Shown piece after piece: positions 9,072 through 15,801 of a stretch of 41,752 nucleotides of DNA. Origin of the DNA: Treponema sp. (lineage in GTDB: Bacteria > Spirochaetota > Spirochaetia > Treponematales > Treponemataceae); contig JAGCWT010000023.1 of NCBI GenBank assembly GCA_017961705.1, forward strand, positions 1 through 41,752. Reading direction: 5' to 3'. The translations under genes and the position numbers were made by a program. Under the pieces are notes generated by a model. It was not told where the DNA came from. It saw only the letters and a program-made list of their open reading frames with translations, and ran no database searches. Within the stretch, counting starts at the first letter, position 1. Each line of letters begins with the position of its first letter.

Positions 9072-9577
9072 ATGAAACAAAAAAATTATATTATTACAAG
9101 TTTAATTCTTGCTATTTTTTTTACAGCTTGCAAGTCTACAGAAACTTACACAGATTATATAAATATTAAAGAACAGCCATCAGCTATTATTCATATAATT
9201 GATGATTCTTCTGATTCTGATTATAAGCTATCTAAAGTTAATAACATAAAAATAGAAAAGCTAAAAACAGGAAGCGATGCCATCAAGATTCATTCCGGCA
9301 AGGCATTCACACTTCATTTTTCAAAACCAGTACAAGTTCAAATACAAGTACTACAGGTAAAACTTCCTCTTTTGAAAAAAATGATAATACATATTCATGG
9401 ACAGTGAATTCCCCCAAAACTGCAACGACTGTTACAAATACAGTTCAAGAAATAAATTATGATTGTTCTGAACTAAAAGAAAATAAAGAATATATGCTTT
9501 CCATTTTTTCAGAAGGTTTTCGTTTAGAAGAAAGTAGAACCCTTACTTTGATAGCGGAAGGAAGTTTTCAAAATTGA
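9072..9577 (+). pseudogene. Frameshifted lipoprotein gene
   Basis: The gene starts at ATG 9072 behind GAGGA and encodes a lipoprotein signal (LILAIFFTAC with the lipobox Cys about residue 19). The frame is open to 9407, but after about 9320 it becomes implausible. The frame one base back continues sensibly (KTSTSSNTSTTGKTSSF ... LTLIAEGSFQN) to a TGA at 9575-9577. The switch occurs at a run of five T residues (9317-9321). A sixth T would restore a protein of about 168 residues with a Ser/Thr-rich middle. This is either a true deletion, a slippage-controlled gene, or a sequencing error. The family is not recognised. The next gene starts at once, so the two are probably one unit. Confidence 0.7.
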
Positions 9578-9600
9578 TTTTTTTAAGGAATTATTCAAGC

Positions 9601-10101
9601 ATGGCAAAAGTCATAATTTATCCAAAATTTAAAAATTTTGTTTGCATTGGTTCTATTTGTTTGGGCTTATTTTCTCTTTGTGCATTTTTTTATTTTGTTA
9701 TAAAAGTTTCTGCAGCATTAAAAGAAATGATGTTCCTTCCTGATTGGCCATACTTACTCATGGGTTCACTCTTTCTTTTTATTTTATTAATTTTGGGGCT
9801 TATTTTCTTCTTTGCACCGTTAGGAAAAAAAATAACAATAAGTGGAAATATAATTGAATATCAGAATTATTTCTTTTTTCATTCTAAAATCGAAATTACA
9901 ACAAATACAAAAATAAAAATGGGAAGTTGTTATTCTGAATGGGGAGGCCGTCCTCTTGGTATATGGAAAATATCCAATCACCATGGAAAAGAAAAAATAA
10001 AAATACATTCAGACTTTTTTGATTATAAATATGTAAATTCTATATTAGAAAAACTAACAGGAAATAAAATAGAATTTTCCAATGCCTTAATAAAATATTA
10101 A
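9601..10101 (+). CDS. Small two-helix membrane protein
   Basis: The family is not recognised. The 166-residue product has two strong membrane helices (about residues 11-35 and 50-76) and then a soluble C-terminal part of mixed beta character (ITISGNIIEYQNYFFF, FFDYKYVNSILEKLTGN). This arrangement resembles small bacterial membrane proteins with a PH-like tail, but that is only a suggestion. AAGGAA at 9585-9590 supports the ATG at 9601; a TTG at 9574 overlapping the lipoprotein stop is possible. It is very AT-rich, like the rest of this island, and marks its right end. Confidence 0.65.
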   Translation: MAKVIIYPKFKNFVCIGSICLGLFSLCAFFYFVIKVSAALKEMMFLPDWPYLLMGSLFLFILLILGLIFFFAPLGKKITISGNIIEYQNYFFFHSKIEITTNTKIKMGSCYSEWGGRPLGIWKISNHHGKEKIKIHSDFFDYKYVNSILEKLTGNKIEFSNALIKY

Positions 10102-10216
10102 TGGAATAAAACTTTAGGGCAAAACAGGATAGTGATAGCCCATGGCTTTACGCTATTTTGAAAAAATGCAATAATGGGGGGTATGGCTTTGTAGCCGGGA
10201 GCAAACAGCACTTTTT

Positions 10217-10555
10217 ATGAAAAGCGGATACGGTTCAGCAGTAATTGCTGGAAAAACGGAAAGCACAAAACATTCTCTTCTAACGCTTGCACTTGCAATC
10301 GTATTCTTGTGCGCATCACTGGCATCCATTCACTTTGCGGCAGGGGAAATTGACCACGACTGCTCCGGAAGCGGCTGCCCTATATGCACGGTGATTATGA
10401 CGGCAGAAGCCTCACTGCAAAGCGCAGCAGAAGGAATTAAGCCCTGCAAAAAAGCCCTGGCCAATATAGAATTCATATCGGCAAAATTTGCTGTACCAAA
10501 AATAGAGTTGGAAGTAAAAACATCCGTCTCAAAAAAAATAAAGCTTTCAAACTGA
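10217..10555 (+). CDS. Small secreted Cys/His protein next to metal transporter
   Basis: The 112-residue product has an N-terminal membrane or signal helix (LLTLALAIVFLCASLASIHFA) followed by DHDCSGSGCPICTVI. The spaced Cys and His residues (H-D-C-x4-C-x2-C) suggest binding of zinc or another soft metal, and similar short proteins occur beside metal-ion ABC transporters in other gut bacteria (from general knowledge, not checked). No good Shine-Dalgarno precedes the ATG. The gene is 88 nt ahead of the ZnuC-type ATPase and probably belongs to the same regulon. Confidence 0.6.
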   Translation: MKSGYGSAVIAGKTESTKHSLLTLALAIVFLCASLASIHFAAGEIDHDCSGSGCPICTVIMTAEASLQSAAEGIKPCKKALANIEFISAKFAVPKIELEVKTSVSKKIKLSN

Positions 10556-10584
10556 ATCCCATCTTAAAGCCATCTTCTCTTTGT

Positions 10585-10608
10585 TGAAATTTAATGGTGA
10601 AATTTAAT
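10585..10608 (+). promoter_or_regulatory. Direct repeat upstream of znuC-like gene
   Basis: TGAAATTTAAT occurs at 10585-10595 and again at 10598-10608, a 13-nt period, in the AT-rich gap ahead of the transporter. It could be a site for a metal-responsive repressor, but no regulator gene is nearby and the motif is not one I can assign. Confidence 0.3.
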
Positions 10609-10643
10609 TCAATTTTAATTCTAATATTTTAAAGGAGAGTAAA

Positions 10644-11309
10644 TTGGAACTCTTTACCTGTAAGGATTTATCTTTAGGCTACGGTGCAAAAGAAATCATT
10701 TCCGGGCTTAACTTTAGCGTAAACGAAGGTGAATACTTTTGCATTGTCGGAGAAAACGGAGCCGGAAAATCCACCCTAATAAAAACCCTGCTTTCGCTAC
10801 AAAAACCAATGGGCGGAAAAATCATACCGGGAAAAAACTTTCGCCCCGGCAGCATAGGATACCTTCCCCAGCAGACAGTTGTTCAGAAGGAATTTCCCGC
10901 TTCCGTGGAAGAAATTGTAAGGACTGGTTGCCAGAGGCACGGGCACTTTTTTATATGCTATACAAAGGAACAAAAGAAAACGGCAGAAAAAGCCATGGAA
11001 GAAACAGGCATCCTTAACCTTGCAAAAAGCTGCTACCGTGAGCTTTCCGGAGGCCAGATGCAGAGGGTTCTTTTGGCAAGGGCACTTTGCGCGGCAGAAC
11101 ACGCACTTTTGCTTGACGAACCCGTAACAGGCCTTGACCCCCAGGCAACAGAAAACATGTACAATCTTATCTATGAACTGAACACAAGAAAGAAAAAGCC
11201 CATGACCATAATAATGATTTCCCACGACATTCAGGGAGTAAAAAAAGGGGCACACAGAATCCTTCACCTGGGGAATGAATGTTACATAGAAAAAGGAGAA
11301 AGACAATGA
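10644..11309 (+). CDS. znuC: Zinc/manganese-type ABC transporter ATP-binding protein (ZnuC-like)
   Basis: The product is the ATPase of a metal-ion importer. Walker A is GENGAGKST at residues 36-44, the Q-loop LPQQ at about 74-77, the signature LSGGQMQR at 134-141, Walker B ALLLDEP at 154-160, and the switch His is H194 in ISHD. At 221 residues it is a single-domain ATPase of the ZnuC/TroB size. The start is TTG, chosen because AAAGGAGA (10631-10638) lies 5 nt upstream and homology begins there. The stop overlaps the permease start (ATGA), so the two are translationally coupled. The metal is inferred from the ABC-3 permease partner; zinc is likelier than manganese or iron, but this is not proven. 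Confidence 0.87.
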   Translation: MELFTCKDLSLGYGAKEIISGLNFSVNEGEYFCIVGENGAGKSTLIKTLLSLQKPMGGKIIPGKNFRPGSIGYLPQQTVVQKEFPASVEEIVRTGCQRHGHFFICYTKEQKKTAEKAMEETGILNLAKSCYRELSGGQMQRVLLARALCAAEHALLLDEPVTGLDPQATENMYNLIYELNTRKKKPMTIIMISHDIQGVKKGAHRILHLGNECYIEKGERQ

Positions 11310-12151
11310 GCATTATAGAAACACTTTCCATGTACCTTGAATACCCCTTTGTAAGGTTTGCGCTTATCGTAGGAATTCTTATTGCGCTTTGCTCTTCCCT
11401 GCTTGGAGTTCCACTTGTGCTAAAGAGGTTTTCCTATATAGGAGACGGTCTTTCCCATGCGGCATTCGGAGCAATGGCTATAGCGGGCATACTGCACTTT
11501 TCAAACACAATGTACCTTACCCTTCCGCTTACGGTGCTTTGCGCAATCCTTATCCTTTGCGGAAACCAAAATTCAAAGATAAAGGGTGATGCGGCAATCG
11601 CAATGATTTCTACCGGGTCCCTTGCCTTGGGCTACCTCTTGATGAACCAGTTTACAACCGGGCCGAATGTTTCCGGGGATGTTTGCAGCACGCTCTTTGG
11701 CTCCACTTCCATCCTGACGCTTACAAAGGGCGAGGTTATACTTTGCATAATCCTTTCGGCCTTTACGATTATTTTTTACGTCATGTTCTACAACAAGATT
11801 TTTGCCATAACTTTTGACGAAACCTTTGCGGCTTCTTCCGGTGTTTCAACAAAGGCATACAACTTTGCAATTGCCTGCGTAACGGCTGTAATAATCGTTC
11901 TTGCGATGAACCTTGTTGGCTCGCTTCTTATTTCTGCACTTATAATATTCCCGGCACTTTCTGCAATGCGCATGTTCAAGACATTCAGGAGCGTAACCAT
12001 TTGCTCTGCAATAATCTCTGTCTTGTGCGCACTCAGCGGAATGCTCTTTTCTATAATAAAAGGAACTCCCGTAGGCTGTACGATAGTTGCGGCAGACGCA
12101 ATAACATTTTTTACATTCACCCTTTTGGGAAAAATTACAAGGAGAAGCTAA
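11306..12151 (+). CDS. znuB: Metal ABC transporter permease (ABC-3 family, ZnuB-like)
   Basis: The 281-residue product is a polytopic membrane protein with about eight hydrophobic helices and the ABC-3 family segments RFSYIGDGLSHAAFGAMAIAG near the N-terminus and MNLVGSLLISALIIFPALSA toward the C-terminus. It forms the channel for the ATPase encoded just before it. The ATG at 11306 overlaps the upstream TGA and is preceded by AAGGAG; an upstream in-frame ATG at 11279 lies inside the ATPase gene and is less likely. No substrate-binding protein (ZnuA/TroA) is encoded on either side. Confidence 0.88.
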   Translation: MSIIETLSMYLEYPFVRFALIVGILIALCSSLLGVPLVLKRFSYIGDGLSHAAFGAMAIAGILHFSNTMYLTLPLTVLCAILILCGNQNSKIKGDAAIAMISTGSLALGYLLMNQFTTGPNVSGDVCSTLFGSTSILTLTKGEVILCIILSAFTIIFYVMFYNKIFAITFDETFAASSGVSTKAYNFAIACVTAVIIVLAMNLVGSLLISALIIFPALSAMRMFKTFRSVTICSAIISVLCALSGMLFSIIKGTPVGCTIVAADAITFFTFTLLGKITRRS

Positions 12152-12152
12152 G

Positions 12153-12587
12153 ATGAAAAAATTTCTTTTTGCATTCACACTGATTTTAATTTTCTTTCAA
12201 GCATCGATGGCCAGTGCCCAGCAAAAAAAAGCTGCAAAGGTAGACATTGACCTTACAAAGGTGAGCCAGACTTTTATTTACTCGCAGATATTCAACATGA
12301 TGAGTGAACCTGAAAGCTACCTTGGAAAGACAATAAAGATAAAGGGAACTTTTGCTTCCTACGACCTGCCGCCTGAATTTGGAAGAAAGAAGGCCTTTGC
12401 GGTAGTAATACTTGATGCAACCGCCTGCTGCCAACAGGGAATTGAATTTGTATGGGAAGGTTACCACCAGTACCCCAAGGACTATCCCAAGGAGGGAAGC
12501 AGCATAACGGTTACGGGCGTGTTCAAAATGTACAAGGTGCAAGGCTACGACTGCTTCTGTCTAAAGACAAACGACGTGTCTTTTTAA
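12153..12587 (+). CDS. Secreted protein linked to the metal transporter
   Basis: The 144-residue product has a clear signal peptide (cleavage after about ASA, residue 22) and a single domain with the look of an OB-fold: LGKTIKIKGTFASYD, DATACCQQGIEFVW, GSSITVTGVFKMYK. A CC pair and further Cys residues in YDCFCL may bind metal. The start codon lies 1 nt after the permease stop, so it is certainly part of the operon. Similar proteins accompany ZnuB-type permeases in other anaerobes as far as I recall. It could help deliver metal to the permease in place of a classical binding protein, which is inference. Confidence 0.7.
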   Translation: MKKFLFAFTLILIFFQASMASAQQKKAAKVDIDLTKVSQTFIYSQIFNMMSEPESYLGKTIKIKGTFASYDLPPEFGRKKAFAVVILDATACCQQGIEFVWEGYHQYPKDYPKEGSSITVTGVFKMYKVQGYDCFCLKTNDVSF

Positions 12588-12722
12588 ACTCATAAGTCAG
12601 TTTACTTCTGGGTATTCACGAACAACTGCAACGACATCCGTATTTTCTTGATACATTTGAACAAAACTGGGTTCTTAGGGCCATGTTGCTCAACGTATCG
12701 CAACATGCCTAAGCCGTGCCTG

Positions 12723-12830
12723 CCCAAGAAAAATCCCTCCGTGTATTTTTCTTGGGATTGCAGAATCGCTTCGCAATTCTGCATGCTGCTACCCCGCCCT
12801 CCCTGGCTTGATATTCCTTGGCAAGAAAGA
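12723..12830 (+). repeat. Family A repeat module, copy 1
   Basis: It begins with a perfect 12-bp hairpin, CCCAAGAAAAAT/ATTTTTCTTGGG (12723-12756, loop containing CCCTCCGTG). A second hairpin, GCAGAAT/ATTCTGC (12760-12782), follows, then GCATGCTGCTACCCCGCC and GGCTTGATA...TTGGCAAGAA. Other copies are at 18601-18720 (reverse), 23931-24036 and 24040-24140. Confidence 0.8.
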
Positions 12831-12960
12831 ATCACGTTCCCTGAGCCCGTCGAAGGGACATTCACCAAAAAGCATCTGTTAACAACCGGGGTTCTTAGGG
12901 GGAACCCCTAAGCCGTGCCCAAGATGAGATGGTAGCAAGCGCGTACCGTCGAAGGGAGGT

Positions 12961-13014
12961 TTGGAGGGGGAAAAACTGCGGGCTTCGGACTCCGAGCTGG
13001 TTTTCCCCCTCCAA
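12961..13014. repeat. Large palindrome with perfect 14-bp arms
   Basis: TTGGAGGGGGAAAA (12961-12974) is the exact reverse complement of TTTTCCCCCTCCAA (13001-13014). The 26-nt centre (ACTGCGGGCTTCGG...) can form a further small stem. It stands in a non-coding spacer. Confidence 0.75.
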
Positions 13015-13097
13015 GGCTGGGGTACAAGGGCACTCCCTTGAAAATACTTTTTAAGTAATTACTAAAATAGAAGCAGAAATATTCCGATTAGTTTTTT

Positions 13098-13403
13098 ATG
13101 GAACTGAAAAACTTGTCTTATTTTCCTTCGTACAATAATTTTTTGTCTTCTTATAACACGCTTGAAAACTGTTATTTAAAAAAATACCGCGATTCATCCA
13201 TTCCGCTGAATGATGATGAATTTACTTCTTCATTTTTTGAATGCTTTGATTTTTTGTCTTCGCTAAAAAAAGAGGACATTGAATTTTTAAAGACGGATAT
13301 AAACCTTCACTGCAAGATTACCATGTTTGACACAATCAAGCTGCACCTTATTGCGCAGAACCCCAGCCTTAGGAAGATTCGTACCCTGCACAAGATTTTC
13401 TAA
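13098..13403 (+). CDS. Small hypothetical protein
   Basis: The 101-residue product is not recognised. It is rich in Ser, Phe, Leu and Asn, has no signal peptide or membrane helix, and ends in a basic helix (LRKIRTLHKIF). No Shine-Dalgarno is visible ahead of the ATG. It stands alone between repeat blocks, and downstream lies a stem-loop (13427-13491) that could end transcription. It could be a genuine small gene or a leftover fragment. Confidence 0.45.
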   Translation: MELKNLSYFPSYNNFLSSYNTLENCYLKKYRDSSIPLNDDEFTSSFFECFDFLSSLKKEDIEFLKTDINLHCKITMFDTIKLHLIAQNPSLRKIRTLHKIF

Positions 13404-13426
13404 GGAAAAAATGTTTGGGTAAAAAA

Positions 13427-13491
13427 ATTGCCGTGTCTTGGTTCGACTTGGTTCGAGTTGGTTCGACAAGCTCACCAAACGGCACGGCAAT
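13427..13491. repeat. Stem-loop enclosing three tandem 10-bp repeats
   Basis: ATTGCCGTG (13427-13435) pairs with CACGGCAAT (13483-13491). The loop carries three perfect-length 10-bp units, TTGGTTCGA(C/G), at 13438-13467, then CAAGCTCACCAAAC. It lies between convergent genes and may act as a terminator for both. Confidence 0.65.
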
Positions 13492-13511
13492 GAATTTAGT
13501 TAGACTTGTTC

Positions 13512-14600
13512 TTATTTTGCGTTTCTTGCAACGCGGAAGCCAACGCCTGAGTGATGCTGAGTCATTGGGGCATCATCCCATGCGGTTACAGTTGCAGCCC
13601 TTGCGCTGGAGCAGTAGTTGCCGCCGCGTACAATGCGCTCACCGTCATCTTCGCCAAGGTCATAGCACCATTCGTAGACGTTTCCGCTCATGTCGTAAAG
13701 GCCAAGCCTGTTAGCTGCTTTTAGGCCAACTTCATGCGTGCAGTAGCCTGGGGTGTCCTTTGCAACCTTTTCCTTTCCTGTCTTGCCGGTAGTAAGGTTG
13801 TAGACATACCATGCAACCTTGTCCAAGTCGGGGGAAGACATGTCGCTTTTTTTGTAGGTCTTTGACTGTGAACCGCTGAATGCAAAGCTCCAGTCGGGAG
13901 CAGAGGCATCGCCACCGCGGGCAGCATATTCCCATTCAGGTTCAGATGGAAGCCTGTAGCCGTTTGCATTCTTGTTGATGGACACATTAGCATCCATGAT
14001 GTGCTTTTCTATGTAATTACCGACCTTTGTTTCTTCTATTTTATTGATTTCAATCTTGTAGACTGGTTCAAGGCCTGTCTTTTTGCTGAGCACGTTGCAG
14101 AAGTTTACGGCATCGTACCAGGTTACGTTTTCTACGGGGCGGTACTTCTGGGTTTCTCCCTTTACAAGGGATTTTTCCAGTGAGCTGGAAGGCTTGGCGT
14201 CAAGTTCGAAAATTTTGCCGCTTTTTGTAGAAACTGTTTCGCCAGCCAGAACGGCTTCGTAGAATTCCTGCGTTACTTCGTACCTTCCGATATAGAATGA
14301 ATCTACGTTTGGCACATCGTCCAGCAGGCTTGAGTCTCCATGCTCAGCGGCAGCGCCTTTTGTGGAACCGCCCTTTACCAAAACTTCGCTTGCCTTTGAA
14401 TAGGCCTTTCCGTTTACAAGGATTGCTCCCTTTTCGCTTTTTACTGGAGGATCTTTTGGTGATAATTTCTTTTCCGGCTTTACGGGTGCAGGTTTGGCTT
14501 TTGGTGCAACTTTGCCTTTTGCCTTTCCTTGTGCGAATGAGCTTGAAACTAATAGTACAGACACAAGGATTAATGTTGAGAATTTACAAATTCTTTTCAT
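13512..14600 (-). CDS. Secreted FGE/SUMF1-domain protein
   Basis: The 362-residue product has a signal peptide (LILVSVLLVSSSFAQG), then a Lys/Pro/Ala-rich linker (about 25-55), and from about residue 100 a formylglycine-generating-enzyme (SUMF1) fold. Visible family segments are FYIGRYEVTQEFYEAV, VTWYDAVNFCNVLS, YRLPSEPEWEYAARGG, GLYDMSGNVYEWCYD, RIVRGGNYCSSAR and GVGFRVARN. The family includes true sulfatase-modifying enzymes, but in spirochaetes most members are surface or periplasmic proteins of unknown role. No sulfatase gene is in the window. The Cys in GGNYCSSAR is at the usual active-site region; a second catalytic Cys is not obvious. AAAGGAG precedes the ATG. The gene is monocistronic. 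Confidence 0.85.
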   Translation of the reverse strand: MKRICKFSTLILVSVLLVSSSFAQGKAKGKVAPKAKPAPVKPEKKLSPKDPPVKSEKGAILVNGKAYSKASEVLVKGGSTKGAAAEHGDSSLLDDVPNVDSFYIGRYEVTQEFYEAVLAGETVSTKSGKIFELDAKPSSSLEKSLVKGETQKYRPVENVTWYDAVNFCNVLSKKTGLEPVYKIEINKIEETKVGNYIEKHIMDANVSINKNANGYRLPSEPEWEYAARGGDASAPDWSFAFSGSQSKTYKKSDMSSPDLDKVAWYVYNLTTGKTGKEKVAKDTPGYCTHEVGLKAANRLGLYDMSGNVYEWCYDLGEDDGERIVRGGNYCSSARAATVTAWDDAPMTQHHSGVGFRVARNAK

Positions 14601-14909
14601 GTAGAACTCCTTTTGCTTTAAGTTTTCATTATCATTAAAAGAACAATTTTATTTTATTGAAGTTACATTGAAGTGTGCAGTGGATTATCGGGTCGAGCCC
14701 GATAATGACATATTTTAGCAGGCGTTGTCCGTTCGCTTCGCTCACTACCGAGTTACTTCGTAACTCGCAAAACCTATATACTAACTTGCCACCCAATTTT
14801 GGGGCGTTGCGGGGATTTGCAAAGGGAGTGCCCCGCAGAGGGGGTAGGGCGCAACGAAGTGCGACCGCAGGGGGAGACTTCCCCCCCCTTGTGGATTAAT
14901 CCTATTGGG
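14601..14909. repeat. Intergenic repeats (hairpins and family C copy)
   Basis: No gene is supported. ATTATCGGG/CCCGATAAT (14684-14706) and CGAGTTAC/GTAACTCG (14749-14767) are perfect hairpins. From about 14795 to 14887 lies a GC-rich repeat containing GCAGAGGGGGTAG, CAACGAAGTG and GCAGGGGGAGACTT, which recurs in reverse at about 31835-31930. Confidence 0.75.
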
Positions 14910-15800
14910 CTATTCGTCTGCGGATTCCAGTTCCTCCAGGTACTGGTCGGCTTCGGCTTGCTTCTTTTTGCGCTCGGCTTCCTTTTCCTGTTCCTTAAAG
15001 AATTCGTCGAGGGTCTGATTAAGGACGGCTGGCGAGACAGGTTTTAGAAGGTAGTTTGCAGGCTTTAGTTCCAATACCTTTTTTACGATGTTTTTGTCGT
15101 CCTTGGAGGTAAGGAAGATTACCGGAATGTTCATGGTGGCCTGTTCGCTCTTTAGGATGCGGAAGACTTCCTGCCCCGAAAGGATTGGCATTTCGTAGTC
15201 CAAGAGGATGAGGTCTACGGTGTGGTTTTTAAGGAAGGATATTGTGTTCATGCCGGAGTTTGTGATGTAGACGTTGTACTTGTTGCCAAGCAAGGTTTGC
15301 ATTGAGCGCAGCAGGGAAGAGTCGTCGTCCACAAGAAGAATCTTTTTCTTGGAAGAGTCCTCAGGGCCTCCTGCATTGGCTTTGATTACGCCGGGGAGTT
15401 CCGCTTCGTAGTTGTAGCCTGTGCTTATGAGGTCAAGCTGGGTGATAAGGTCCGTCGTGTTTACAGGCCGCTTGAATACTGCGCTTATGAGGGACTTGGG
15501 GAGCGAGCGGTAGGCAATGTCCAGTTCTACGGTGTTGCCGATGAGGAAGAAATGCACCGGGTCGTCTATGGTCTGGTGGGAAAGCCTTTCTGCATAGTAT
15601 TCCAGTGTGGAGACATAGGCCGTAGCGTCATTGTCCAGGTAGAGTAAGGAAATGGACGGCCTGTTCTTCATCTCCGCAATTTCTTTTGGATGGGGCTGGG
15701 AAAACACAACCTCGTAGCCGCCGTTTTCCAGTGTCTTGGCAAGGGCGGTTATTAAAAAACTTTCCGCAAAACTGCTTATGAACAATATTCTCTTTTCCAT
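14910..15800 (-). CDS. Response regulator with degenerate plus active receiver domains
   Basis: The 296-residue product has two receiver-like domains and no DNA-binding output domain. The first (about 1-125) keeps the fold pattern but lacks the standard acidic cluster, so it is probably a pseudo-receiver. The second (about 152-270) is complete: acidic residues D158-D160, phospho-acceptor D201 in LLDYEMP, T231 in FLTS and K253 in LLKP. A charged helix (KEQEKEAERKKKQAEAD) ends the protein. The start is 1 nt after the stop of the hybrid kinase gene, so the kinase HPt domain is the likely phosphate source. Output is probably by protein interaction. Confidence 0.88.
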   Translation of the reverse strand: MEKRILFISSFAESFLITALAKTLENGGYEVVFSQPHPKEIAEMKNRPSISLLYLDNDATAYVSTLEYYAERLSHQTIDDPVHFFLIGNTVELDIAYRSLPKSLISAVFKRPVNTTDLITQLDLISTGYNYEAELPGVIKANAGGPEDSSKKKILLVDDDSSLLRSMQTLLGNKYNVYITNSGMNTISFLKNHTVDLILLDYEMPILSGQEVFRILKSEQATMNIPVIFLTSKDDKNIVKKVLELKPANYLLKPVSPAVLNQTLDEFFKEQEKEAERKKKQAEADQYLEELESADE

Positions 15801-15801
15801 A

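Larger units (their letters stand above)
12588..13097. repeat. Block of hairpin-forming intergenic repeats
   Basis: No gene is supported. From left to right the block holds a CTTAGG...CCTAAG hairpin with CATGTTGC/GCAACATG inner arms (12674-12713), a family A repeat module (12723-12830), a second GGGTTCTTAGGG...CCTAAGCCGTGCC unit (about 12886-12918), a large palindrome with 14-bp arms (12961-13014) and CAAGGG/CCCTTG (13025-13040). Confidence 0.75.

Noticed and set aside
10102-10216. Possible metal-sensing riboswitch ahead of the small Cys protein gene
   Set aside because: AGGGCAAAACAGGATAGTGATAGCCC can form a small stem, but no known riboswitch consensus could be fitted.
12602-12911. Short open frames on both strands in the repeat blocks (also at 14675-15047, 18356-18793, 23827-24085)
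   Set aside because: They follow palindromic repeats, lack Shine-Dalgarno sequences, and their products are low-quality and mirror each other on the two strands.
12588-13097. Integron attC sites in the repeat blocks
   Set aside because: Treponema integrons are known, but I could not find paired RYYYAAC and GTTRRRY core sites flanking cassettes, and no integrase gene is in the window.
13098-13403. Toxin or antitoxin role for the small hypothetical gene
   Set aside because: No partner gene, no recognised domain and no Shine-Dalgarno; kept only as a hypothetical CDS.
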